Shown piece by piece: positions 1 to 4,667 of a stretch of 5,578 bases of DNA (the first letter of the stretch is position 1; each line of letters starts with the position of its first letter). The stretch covers positions 1-5,578 of the forward strand of contig CAIODK010000121.1 of the NCBI GenBank assembly GCA_903856995.1. The letters run 5' to 3'. This DNA comes from an uncultured Burkholderiales bacterium. Its GTDB lineage: Bacteria; Pseudomonadota; Gammaproteobacteria; Burkholderiales; Burkholderiaceae_C. Made by a program: the position numbers and the translations under genes. The notes beneath the pieces are model-generated. The model did no database searches. It was not told the origin of the DNA and saw only the letters and a program-made list of their open reading frames with translations.

Positions 1-264
1 AGGATCACCAAGCTCAAGCCCGTAGGCGGTTTCTGCGCCGAGACGGGTGGGGCTATCACGTTGTTCTTGGCGACAGCCTTGGGTATTCCTGTGTCCACCA
101 CACACACCATCACGGGCGCTATTGTGGGCGTGGGTTCTACGCAACGCGCCAGTGCGGTTCGCTGGGGTGTTGCTGGCGGCATCGTCTGGGCTTGGATTTT
201 GACCATCCCAGCCAGCGCCTTTGTGGCCGCCGTGGCTTATTGGATCAGCTTGCAGCTGTTTTAA
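1..264 (+). CDS. Inorganic phosphate transporter, PiT family (3' fragment)
   Basis: Frame 1 is open from the first base of the window to a TAA at 262-264, giving the last 87 residues of a longer protein. PiT proteins are inner-membrane low-affinity phosphate symporters. The fragment carries the C-terminal PiT signature: a Gly-rich FCAETGGA stretch (about residues 11-18), then PVSTTHTITGAIVGVGS (about 30-46), followed by a hydrophobic segment (WGVAGGIVWAWILTIPASAFVAAVAYW) that ends the protein in the membrane. The Ser-Thr-Thr-His core and the GAIxGVGS sequence are the family hallmarks. The start lies outside the window, so full length, and Pit versus PitA, cannot be told. In many bacteria a PhoU-like (DUF47) gene precedes such transporters, but that cannot be seen here. 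Its stop codon directly abuts the stop of the convergent minus-strand gene. Confidence 0.9.
   Translation, partial: RITKLKPVGGFCAETGGAITLFLATALGIPVSTTHTITGAIVGVGSTQRASAVRWGVAGGIVWAWILTIPASAFVAAVAYWISLQLF
244..264 (+). terminator. Possible weak hairpin terminator at the end of the PiT gene
   Basis: A short inverted repeat, CAGCT (246-250) and AGCTG (254-258) with a 3-base loop, is followed at once by TTTT (259-262). It lies inside the last codons of the transporter gene. The stem is only 5 bp, so this is a weak candidate. The convergent gene ends immediately beyond it, and no better terminator is visible between the two genes. Confidence 0.25.
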
Positions 265-711
265 TCACTCCGACAGTTTTCTCGCTTCTTCGATTTGGTA
301 TTCGAAGTAGCGCTGAAAGCTGAACACGATGCTTGACATGAGCACCGTGGCGCCGATCAACAAGGCCAACGCAATCGCACCGATGGTGAACCAATTGGTT
401 TGACCAGCCGGTGCGTCGTTGTTTTCGGCACCATTGAAGCGGGCGTTCCAAGCTTCAGGCGTCATCAGGCCATAGACGATGGCATTCAACGCGCAAGCCG
501 AAAAGGTGAAGCCTGCGACGGGGATCAGCCACCAGCTGGCCACGTCATCTAAGCCGTATTGCTGGATCCGTTCCACGCCATAAATGCCCAAGGCAGTTGG
601 GATTGGTAGCAGCCAACCTAGGGTGTCCCAGGGGCCAAACAGGTAAAAACGGTGAAGCCCCAAAGGGCCGCCCAAGAAGGTCAGCCAGGCGGCAATGGTT
701 TTATTTTTCAT
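265..711 (-). CDS. TM2 domain-type small membrane protein
   Basis: This encodes 148 residues from ATG (711-709) to TGA (267-265). The N-terminal half resembles a TM2 domain: a helix starting near residue 5, then GGPLGLHRFYL (14-24), which carries the typical Gly-x-His-Arg-Phe-Tyr turn, and a second hydrophobic segment with WLLPIPTALG (33-42). Further hydrophobic segments lie at about 60-82 and 107-132. The protein ends in a charged tail (QRYFEYQIEEARKLSE). It is predicted to be an inner-membrane protein with about four spans. TM2 proteins have no settled biochemical function in bacteria. I chose this ATG because the domain begins right after it. The frame stays open upstream to 807, but that part reads as unrelated residues and lies under the rpsP promoter and leader. 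No clear Shine-Dalgarno precedes the ATG, so initiation may be weak or nearly leaderless. It is divergent from rpsP and convergent with the PiT gene. Confidence 0.75.
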   Translation of the reverse strand: MKNKTIAAWLTFLGGPLGLHRFYLFGPWDTLGWLLPIPTALGIYGVERIQQYGLDDVASWWLIPVAGFTFSACALNAIVYGLMTPEAWNARFNGAENNDAPAGQTNWFTIGAIALALLIGATVLMSSIVFSFQRYFEYQIEEARKLSE

Positions 712-742
712 AAGTCGAGTGTAGGACGCTATAATGACAGGC
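707..742 (+). promoter_or_regulatory. Predicted sigma-70 promoter for the rpsP operon
   Basis: A perfect -10 box, TATAAT, lies at 730-735. A 17-base spacer separates it from TTCATA (707-712), a 4/6 match to TTGACA. Transcription would start near 741-743, leaving a leader of about 80 bases before rpsP. The -35 overlaps the start codon of the divergent TM2-type gene (709-711). The stretch cgctataatgacaggcttttc at 727-747 recurs almost unchanged upstream of rplS, which supports it being functional. Confidence 0.65.
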
Positions 743-761
743 TTTTCAGCGTGTCGCAGGC

Positions 762-810
762 CGGGTGGCTTTAGCGCGTGTCTCAAACGTTGAAAACACC
801 CACCCACCCG
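762..810 (+). promoter_or_regulatory. Foldable 5' leader of rpsP (candidate structured leader)
   Basis: CGGGTGG at 762-768 is perfectly complementary to CCACCCG at 804-810, whose last G begins the rpsP Shine-Dalgarno GAAGGA. Inside this lies a second hairpin: GTGT (778-781) with ACAC (796-799), then TCAA (783-786) with TTGA (790-793), closed by a 3-base loop. The CCACCC element is present twice in overlapping registers (800-805 and 804-809), so the outer stem could shift away from the Shine-Dalgarno. This is read from the bases only; no regulatory function is known to me for this leader. Confidence 0.35.
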
Positions 811-815
811 AAGGA
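810..815 (+). promoter_or_regulatory. rpsP ribosome binding site
   Basis: GAAGGA lies 6 bases before the ATG at 822. It fixes that ATG as the start of rpsP, rather than the upstream in-frame GTG at 765, which would add 19 non-conserved residues from the leader. Confidence 0.8.
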
Positions 816-821
816 TTCATT

Positions 822-1076
822 ATGGTCGTCATCCGACTTTCACGCGGCGGTTCAAAAGCCCGTCCGTTTTTTAACATTGTTGTTGCCGACAAGCGCGATC
901 GTCGCGACGGTCGCTTCATCGAGCGCATTGGTTTTTACAACCCAATCGCCAAAGGTCAAGCAGAAGTCTTGCGCGTTGCGCAAGATCGTTTGACTCACTG
1001 GACCAGCGTTGGTGCGCAATGCTCGCCAACTGTGATCCGTTTGATCAAGCAGGCCGCTGTAAAAGTGGCTGCTTAA
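822..1076 (+). CDS. rpsP: 30S ribosomal protein S16
   Basis: S16 is an 84-residue early-to-middle assembly protein of the 30S subunit that stabilises the 5' and central domains of 16S rRNA. The sequence opens with MVVIRLSRGGSKARPFF and continues with NIVVADKRDRRDGRFIERIGFYNP, the S16 core, including the conserved basic loop and the GFYNP turn (about residues 42-46). It then shows the AQDRLTHWTSVGAQCSPTV segment, which matches the usual GAxPSxTV region of the family. The length is typical (about 80-90 residues). It is the first gene of the rpsP-rimM-trmD-rplS operon, with its own -10 box and a strong Shine-Dalgarno (GAAGGA, 6-base spacing). The stop at 1074-1076 is 18 bases before rimM. Confidence 0.96.
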   Translation: MVVIRLSRGGSKARPFFNIVVADKRDRRDGRFIERIGFYNPIAKGQAEVLRVAQDRLTHWTSVGAQCSPTVIRLIKQAAVKVAA

Positions 1077-1082
1077 TTGAAC

Positions 1083-1087
1083 AAAGG
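1083..1087 (+). promoter_or_regulatory. rimM ribosome binding site
   Basis: AAAGG lies 7 bases before the ATG at 1095. It supports 1095 (or the adjacent ATG at 1098) as the start, over a TTG at 1077 that immediately follows the rpsP stop. The ATG at 1090 is in another frame. Confidence 0.55.
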
Positions 1088-1094
1088 CAATGCA

Positions 1095-1658
1095 ATGATG
1101 CTGGACCTTGAGTCTGCAGAACTTCCTGCAGACGCTATCGAAGTCGGGCGCATTGCAGTGGCTTGGGGCATCAAAGGCTGGTTCAAGGTCTTGCCCCATA
1201 GCGCTTCTCCGGAGGCGCTTTTTTCTTCCAAGCGTTGGTTTTTACAACCGGCCGAACGAGGTGCCAAGACGTTTGTTGGTACCGTGCTTCTAAATATTAC
1301 CGAAGCCAAAGAACATTCTGATTCTGTGGTGGCCACGGCCCAACAGGTGCCTGACCGCAACACCGCAGAACTACTCAAAGGCGCCCGCATTTTTGTGTCG
1401 CGCGCGAGCTTTCCAACCCCTGCAACGGACGAGTACTACTGGGTCGACTTGATCGGCCTCGATGTGGTCAACCGTGAAGCCGTCGCTTTGGGTCAAGTAC
1501 GTGAGCTGCTTCAGAGCGGGCCCCAAACTGTGTTGGTGCTTGCTTACGAGGAAGATGGCGTGGCCAAAGAGCGCATGATTCCGTTTGTGTCTGCTTATAT
1601 CGACACGGTCGACTTGGTCGGCCGTCGCATCACGGCCGACTGGCAGCCCGATTACTAA
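1095..1658 (+). CDS. rimM: Ribosome maturation factor RimM
   Basis: RimM binds S19 and free 30S particles and promotes maturation of the 3' (head) domain of 16S rRNA. The 187-residue product has the two expected domains. The N-terminal RimM barrel begins with EVGRIAVAWGIKGWFKVLP (about 16-34), matching the family GxIxxxxGxxGxxKV pattern. The C-terminal PRC-type barrel begins at EYYWVDLIGLDVV (about 113-125); its Tyr-Tyr-Trp is a conserved S19-contacting motif. It ends with ERMIPFVSAYIDTVDL and a final ADWQPDY, much like the DWDPGF end of the E. coli protein. It has two consecutive ATG codons (1095 and 1098); either could be used. It sits between rpsP and trmD with gaps of 18 and 22 bases, so co-transcription is very likely. 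Confidence 0.94.
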   Translation: MMLDLESAELPADAIEVGRIAVAWGIKGWFKVLPHSASPEALFSSKRWFLQPAERGAKTFVGTVLLNITEAKEHSDSVVATAQQVPDRNTAELLKGARIFVSRASFPTPATDEYYWVDLIGLDVVNREAVALGQVRELLQSGPQTVLVLAYEEDGVAKERMIPFVSAYIDTVDLVGRRITADWQPDY

Positions 1659-1669
1659 AACGCCCGCCC

Positions 1670-1673
1670 GAGG
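1670..1673 (+). promoter_or_regulatory. trmD ribosome binding site selecting a GTG start
   Basis: GAGG lies 7 bases before the GTG at 1681. The encoded VRFDIITLFPE matches the true N-terminus of TrmD, so this site and the homology together decide the start. Upstream in-frame codons back to 1585 are inside rimM. Confidence 0.65.
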
Positions 1674-1680
1674 CCCTGCC

Positions 1681-2442
1681 GTGCGTTTTGACATCATCAC
1701 CCTGTTTCCTGAGCTGTTTGAGGCGTTTCTCAAAAACGGCGTGACCCGTCGTGCCTATGAGCCAAACCTAGTGGCTGTGCGCCTGTGGAACCCCCGTGAT
1801 TACGCCGAAGGTAACTACCGCCGAGTGGATGACCGTCCTTTTGGCGGCGGCCCTGGCATGGTCATGATGGCTGAGCCCCTGATGGCTTGCTTGACTGCGA
1901 TTCGTGCTGATCGTGGGCAAGGCCGTGAGGTGGCGCCTTTGGTGTTGTTTTCGCCGATTGGCGAGACGTTGCGGCATGCCGCTGTGCAAAAGTGGTCTGA
2001 CAGCCAAGGTGCTGTGTTGCTGTGCGGACGTTATGAGGGCATTGACCAGCGGTTCATTGACACGCAGGTTGATCTGCAAATCAGTTTGGGCGATTTCGTG
2101 CTTTCTGGCGGCGAATTGGCGGCGATGGCCCTGCTCGATGCCGTGGCGCGTTTGCAGCCAGGCGTTTTGAATGACGAGGGCAGCCATCAGCTCGACAGCT
2201 TTAACCCCGCCCTCGACGGCTTGTTGGATTGCCCACACTACACCCGCCCCGAACAATGGGCTGGGCAGGGCGTGCCGGCCGAGCTGATGTCGGGCCATCA
2301 TGTCAACATTGAGCGGTGGCGCCGTAACCAGCGTTTGTTGCTCACAGCCCGCCTCCGGCCTGAGCTGATTGAGGCAGCCCGTGTCGCTGCCAAACTGACC
2401 CCGCAAGATGAAGCTGTTTTGAAGGCCAAAAACTCGCTATAA
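1681..2442 (+). CDS. trmD: tRNA (guanine-N1-)-methyltransferase TrmD
   Basis: TrmD transfers a methyl group from S-adenosylmethionine to N1 of G37, next to the anticodon of tRNAs for Leu, Pro and some Arg codons, preventing +1 frameshifts. The 253-residue product has a SPOUT fold with the deep trefoil knot. Visible landmarks are the N-terminal RFDIITLFPELF, the DDRPFGGGPGMVM loop (about 50-62), LVLFSPIG (87-94), LLCGRYEGIDQRF (113-125) and the knot segment SLGDFVLSGGELAAM (135-149). Arg124 and Asp138 probably correspond to the catalytic pair Arg154/Asp169 of the Haemophilus enzyme (by motif, not by alignment). The linker with DSF and PHYTRPEQW leads to the C-terminal tRNA-binding domain (GHHVNIERWRRNQ). 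Length is normal. It starts at GTG, which may lower translation relative to the ribosomal proteins. The stop codon TAA lies inside a TATAAT box for rplS. Confidence 0.96.
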   Translation: MRFDIITLFPELFEAFLKNGVTRRAYEPNLVAVRLWNPRDYAEGNYRRVDDRPFGGGPGMVMMAEPLMACLTAIRADRGQGREVAPLVLFSPIGETLRHAAVQKWSDSQGAVLLCGRYEGIDQRFIDTQVDLQISLGDFVLSGGELAAMALLDAVARLQPGVLNDEGSHQLDSFNPALDGLLDCPHYTRPEQWAGQGVPAELMSGHHVNIERWRRNQRLLLTARLRPELIEAARVAAKLTPQDEAVLKAKNSL

Positions 2443-2450
2443 TGGTGGGC
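2414..2450 (+). promoter_or_regulatory. Predicted internal promoter for rplS overlapping the trmD stop
   Basis: A perfect TATAAT at 2438-2443 includes the trmD stop codon (TAA 2440-2442). The surrounding bases, cgctataatg then four variable bases then gcttttc (2435-2455), match the rpsP promoter at 727-747 with the same spacing. The -35 is weak; CTGTTT at 2414-2419 with an 18-base spacer is the best placed candidate. Start would fall near 2449-2450, giving a leader of about 84 bases, close to the rpsP leader length. Confidence 0.55.
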
Positions 2451-2471
2451 TTTTCGATCCTCTGGTCGGCC

Positions 2472-2500
2472 GCTTTGGGCATTGTGTCCCGAAGCCTTTT
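2472..2500 (+). promoter_or_regulatory. Hairpin plus short T-run in the rplS leader (attenuator-like)
   Basis: GCTTTGGG (2472-2479) pairs with CCCGAAGC (2488-2495), giving 8 bp with one G-T wobble and an 8-base loop, followed by CTTTTG (2496-2501). The shape resembles a weak intrinsic terminator or attenuator between trmD and rplS. The 5' leader sequence gggcttttcg (2447-2456) could also pair with cgaagcc (2490-2496), so two exclusive folds are possible. It could equally be an RNA-processing site or chance. Confidence 0.35.
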
Positions 2501-2533
2501 GTGTAGCGCGATCAAGATCTTTTAGAGGAAAAC

Positions 2534-2929
2534 ATGAACTTAATCCAAACTCTCGAGGCAGAAGAAATCGTTCGCCTTGGTAAGGTAATTCCAGAATTCG
2601 CACCTGGCGACACAGTCATTGTGAGCGTCAACGTGGTTGAAGGTACACGCAAGCGTGTGCAGGCTTATGAAGGTGTGGTGATCGCTAAGCGTAACCGTGG
2701 CCTCAACAGCGGCTTCACCGTGCGCAAGATCTCTAGCGGCGAAGGCGTGGAGCGTACGTTCCAAACTTACAGCCCATTGATCGCTTCTATCGAAGTCAAG
2801 CGTCGTGGTGATGTGCGTCGTGCCAAGTTGTACTACTTGCGCGACCGTAGCGGCAAGTCGGCACGTATCAAAGAAAAATTGGTCAGCAAGTCGGCTGCAG
2901 CTCTCAAAGCAGCAGCAGCCGCTAAGTAA
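2534..2929 (+). CDS. rplS: 50S ribosomal protein L19
   Basis: L19 lies at the 30S-50S interface of the large subunit. The 131-residue product begins MNLIQTLEAEEI, followed by the KOW-like core with FAPGDTVIVSVNVVEGTRKR (about 22-41), VQAYEGVVIAKRNRG (42-56), FTVRKISSGEGVERTF (61-76) and the highly conserved YSPLIASIEVKRRGDVRRAKLYYLR (79-103). The family is usually about 115-120 residues. The extra length is a C-terminal Ala/Lys tail (SKSAAALKAAAAAK), which is common in betaproteobacterial L19 as I recall it. A strong Shine-Dalgarno, AGAGGA at 2524-2529, precedes the ATG. Besides readthrough from rpsP, it appears to have its own promoter and a 91-base intergenic leader. A strong terminator follows 21 bases after the stop. 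Confidence 0.96.
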   Translation: MNLIQTLEAEEIVRLGKVIPEFAPGDTVIVSVNVVEGTRKRVQAYEGVVIAKRNRGLNSGFTVRKISSGEGVERTFQTYSPLIASIEVKRRGDVRRAKLYYLRDRSGKSARIKEKLVSKSAAALKAAAAAK

Positions 2930-2949
2930 GTCGATATCTATCAACTTAC

Positions 2950-2984
2950 AAGCCACCCCAGGTGAAAACTTGCGGTGGCTTTTT
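2950..2984 (+). terminator. Rho-independent terminator of the rpsP-rimM-trmD-rplS operon
   Basis: AAGCCACC (2950-2957) pairs with GGTGGCTT (2974-2981). After a C/C mismatch (2958/2973) the stem continues with CAGGT (2959-2963) against ACTTG (2968-2972), one G-T wobble, closed by a GAAA tetraloop (2964-2967). Five T residues (2980-2984) follow. This is a textbook intrinsic terminator. Its 3' arm and T-run lie directly in front of the next start codon (2987). Confidence 0.85.
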
Positions 2985-2986
2985 CT

Positions 2987-3661
2987 ATGGCCCAACTTCC
3001 CATATTTGACCCCCAGCACGTGCCGGTGTTCCAGGTGGACACGCACTTGGCGGCGGTGCCTGCGCATCACTTGACGCCTAAGTCTTTGCAAGCGCGGTTT
3101 GCCAAGCCACCCGTTTGGCAGCCTGAGTTGGTGCGCGAACGTAAATTTTTGGACCGCACGCCTGCGCAAGCTGCTGTGCTGATCGGGGTGGTCATGCGTG
3201 ACCAGCCCACGGTGCTATTGACCCAGCGACCTTCGCACATGTCCACGCATGCGGGGCAAATTGCCTTCGCTGGCGGTAAGTGCGATGAGGGGGATGCGGA
3301 TGCCGTTGCCACGGCGCTACGGGAGGCGCATGAAGAAGTGGGTTTGGGCGCCCAGAATGTGCAAGTGCTTGGTACGTTGCCTGAGTACGTGACGGGCTCT
3401 GCGTTTTATGTGACACCGGTGGTGGCCTTGATCTCGCCTGACATGACGCTGCAACTCAACTCCCAAGAGGTGTCTGATGCGTTTGAGGTGCCTTTGGTTT
3501 TTTTGATGAACCCAGCCAATCACCGCTGGCATCGCTATGTGCATGAGGGCGTCACCCGCGAATGGTTGTCCATGCCTTATCAAGACGGCGATCAGTTGCG
3601 CTTTGTTTGGGGCGCTACAGCAGGCATGCTGCGTAACTTTTACCGCTTCTTGAAGGCCTGA
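2987..3661 (+). CDS. nudL: CoA pyrophosphatase, Nudix hydrolase of the NudL type
   Basis: The 224-residue protein resembles E. coli NudL (YeaB), a Nudix enzyme that cleaves CoA or acyl-CoA to phosphopantetheine and 3',5'-ADP. It shows the family signature AAVLIGVVMRDQPTVLLTQR (62-81), with LLTQRPSHMSTHAGQIAF just ahead of the Nudix box. The box runs GGKCDEGD (96-103) then ALREAHEEVGL (110-120), with the metal-binding REAHEE at 112-117. The loop has the one-residue-longer spacing that I recall in NudL. The FPGG seen in E. coli is FAGG here. The C-terminal half has EVSDAFEVPL and FVWGATAGMLR, as in NudL. I chose ATG 2987; an in-frame GTG at 2975 lies within the terminator stem. The only ribosome-binding candidate is GGTGG (2974-2978), itself part of that stem. 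Substrate is inferred from family. Confidence 0.85.
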   Translation: MAQLPIFDPQHVPVFQVDTHLAAVPAHHLTPKSLQARFAKPPVWQPELVRERKFLDRTPAQAAVLIGVVMRDQPTVLLTQRPSHMSTHAGQIAFAGGKCDEGDADAVATALREAHEEVGLGAQNVQVLGTLPEYVTGSAFYVTPVVALISPDMTLQLNSQEVSDAFEVPLVFLMNPANHRWHRYVHEGVTREWLSMPYQDGDQLRFVWGATAGMLRNFYRFLKA

Positions 3662-3666
3662 AATCG

Positions 3667-3694
3667 TTAAATCGACAGAACAGACAGCTATCAT
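3667..3694 (+). promoter_or_regulatory. Possible weak promoter before the CobD/CbiB-like gene
   Basis: TATCAT at 3689-3694 matches the -10 consensus in 5 of 6 positions. The best -35 at reasonable spacing is TTAAAT (3667-3672, 16-base spacer), only 3 of 6. A start just after 3700 would give an almost leaderless message, in keeping with the absence of a well-spaced Shine-Dalgarno. The gene could instead simply be co-transcribed with the Nudix gene 39 bases upstream. Confidence 0.2.
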
Positions 3695-3700
3695 TCGAAG

Positions 3701-4657
3701 ATGAGTTTCCTATCCCTGCTCCTTGCCCTGTTGATTGAACAAGCGCGCCCCTTGATGCGTGGCAATTGGGTGCACCGCACCGTACGTGCATGGGTGTCGT
3801 GGATCAGTCAGACCTTGGATGCAGGTCACCCACGTTTGGCTTGGACCACGTGGTGTTTGGCGGTTGGTGTTCCTGCGGTCATTGCCACGGTTGTGCATTG
3901 GACGTTGATAGCGTTGTTTGGTTGGCCGATCGCAATGATTTGGAGCATTTGCGTGCTGTACGCCACCTTGGGTTTTCGGCAATTCAGCCATCATTTCACT
4001 GACATCCGCGATGCCTTGGATGTGGGCGATGAACGCTTGGCCCGTGAACTCTTAGCTGAGTGGCAGCATGTAGAAGTAGGTAGCTTGCCGCGCAGCGAGT
4101 TACTGCGCCATGTGATTGAGCACTCGGTGCTATCCGCACATCACCATGTCTTTGGCGTCTTGACATGGTTTTCGATTCTGGCGGCCTTGGGCTTTGGCCC
4201 CGCAGGTGCTGTGGTGTATCGCATGAGCCAGATGGTGTCGTTGGCTTGGCAAGCCTCACCCAAAACCAGCAAAGGCTGGGTCAGTGACACCTTGCAGGAT
4301 GCCGCGCGCCATGCATGGCATCGCGTCGATTGGTTGCCCGCACGCTTAACGGCGGTGGCCTTTGCCGTGGTTGGCAACTTTGAAGAGGCCATTGACTGTT
4401 GGCGTAACCATGCGCAACGTTTTCCAGATGACAACGATGGCGTGGTCCTATCCGCCACGGCGGGCGCCTTGAATGTGCGTTTGGGCGGCGAGGCCTTGCG
4501 TGCTGATACAGCAGATGATGTGCGTGACAGCGAGAGCACCCCTGGACGTACCCCTGAGCTGGCCCACCTATCCAGTGTTGTGGGTTTGGTGTGGCGCAGC
4601 GTGGTGCTGTGGATGGTGCTCTTGGCCTTGCTGACCTTAGCCCGCTTGTTGGGCTAA
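3701..4657 (+). CDS. Divergent CobD/CbiB-family membrane protein
   Basis: The product has 318 residues, with hydrophobic segments near 2-13, 51-72, 75-92, 147-175 and 291-318, so it is an inner-membrane protein. CobD/CbiB enzymes attach aminopropanol (or its phosphate) to adenosylcobyric acid in cobalamin synthesis. Similarity is clearest in the second half: WLPARLTAVAFAVVG (211-225) and SATAGALNVRLGG (251-263), which resemble the PARLT and MAGALGVRLGG motifs of CbiB. The region IEHSVLSAHHHVFGVLTW (139-156) takes the place of the CbiB motif around ESVAEN and lacks its acidic and Asn residues. The overall plan also recalls AmpE, a related membrane protein. No other cobalamin gene is in view, so I would not assign the enzymatic step. 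The ATG has only GAAG directly abutting it. The stop is inside a hairpin at 4637-4657. Confidence 0.7.
   Translation: MSFLSLLLALLIEQARPLMRGNWVHRTVRAWVSWISQTLDAGHPRLAWTTWCLAVGVPAVIATVVHWTLIALFGWPIAMIWSICVLYATLGFRQFSHHFTDIRDALDVGDERLARELLAEWQHVEVGSLPRSELLRHVIEHSVLSAHHHVFGVLTWFSILAALGFGPAGAVVYRMSQMVSLAWQASPKTSKGWVSDTLQDAARHAWHRVDWLPARLTAVAFAVVGNFEEAIDCWRNHAQRFPDDNDGVVLSATAGALNVRLGGEALRADTADDVRDSESTPGRTPELAHLSSVVGLVWRSVVLWMVLLALLTLARLLG
4637..4657. terminator. Inverted repeat at the convergent CobD-like/rsgA junction
   Basis: TTAGCCC (4637-4643) and GGGCTAA (4651-4657) form a perfect 7-bp stem with a 7-base loop; the right arm contains the TAA stop of the CobD-like gene. It sits 10 bases before the rsgA stop, so it could serve both strands. 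Neither side has a T-run, so it is a weak terminator candidate at best. Confidence 0.3.
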
Positions 4658-4667
4658 CCCCGCCCGT

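Noticed and set aside
712..807. N-terminal extension of the TM2-type protein by 32 residues
   Set aside because: The extra residues do not look like TM2 family sequence and the DNA is the rpsP promoter and leader. The start at 711 fits the domain boundary.
799..809. CCCACCCACCC short tandem repeat as a possible mobile-element scar or repeat unit
   Set aside because: It is only a few bases long, and its complementarity to 762-768 explains it better as part of the leader fold.
1077..1094. TTG start for rimM directly after the rpsP stop
   Set aside because: There is no Shine-Dalgarno in a usable position, and the ATG at 1095 has AAAGG 7 bases upstream. The six extra residues have no conservation that I recognise.
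1585..1680. Upstream extension of trmD into rimM
   Set aside because: TrmD homology begins at the GTG at 1681, which has a GAGG site at proper spacing; the upstream codons are rimM in another frame.
1768..2406. Long open frame on the minus strand (212 codons) opposite trmD
   Set aside because: It lies wholly antisense to a well-conserved gene, its residue composition is unlike a folded protein, and it shows no motif; it is a by-product of trmD codon use.
2899..2926. GCA/GCT-rich repeat at the end of rplS
   Set aside because: It encodes the Ala/Lys tail usual for L19 in this group; it is not a DNA repeat element.
2540..3169. 209-codon minus-strand frame across rplS, the terminator and the start of nudL
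   Set aside because: It spans two confident plus-strand genes and a terminator, is rich in His/Arg/Cys in a shadow-like way, and has no recognisable domain.
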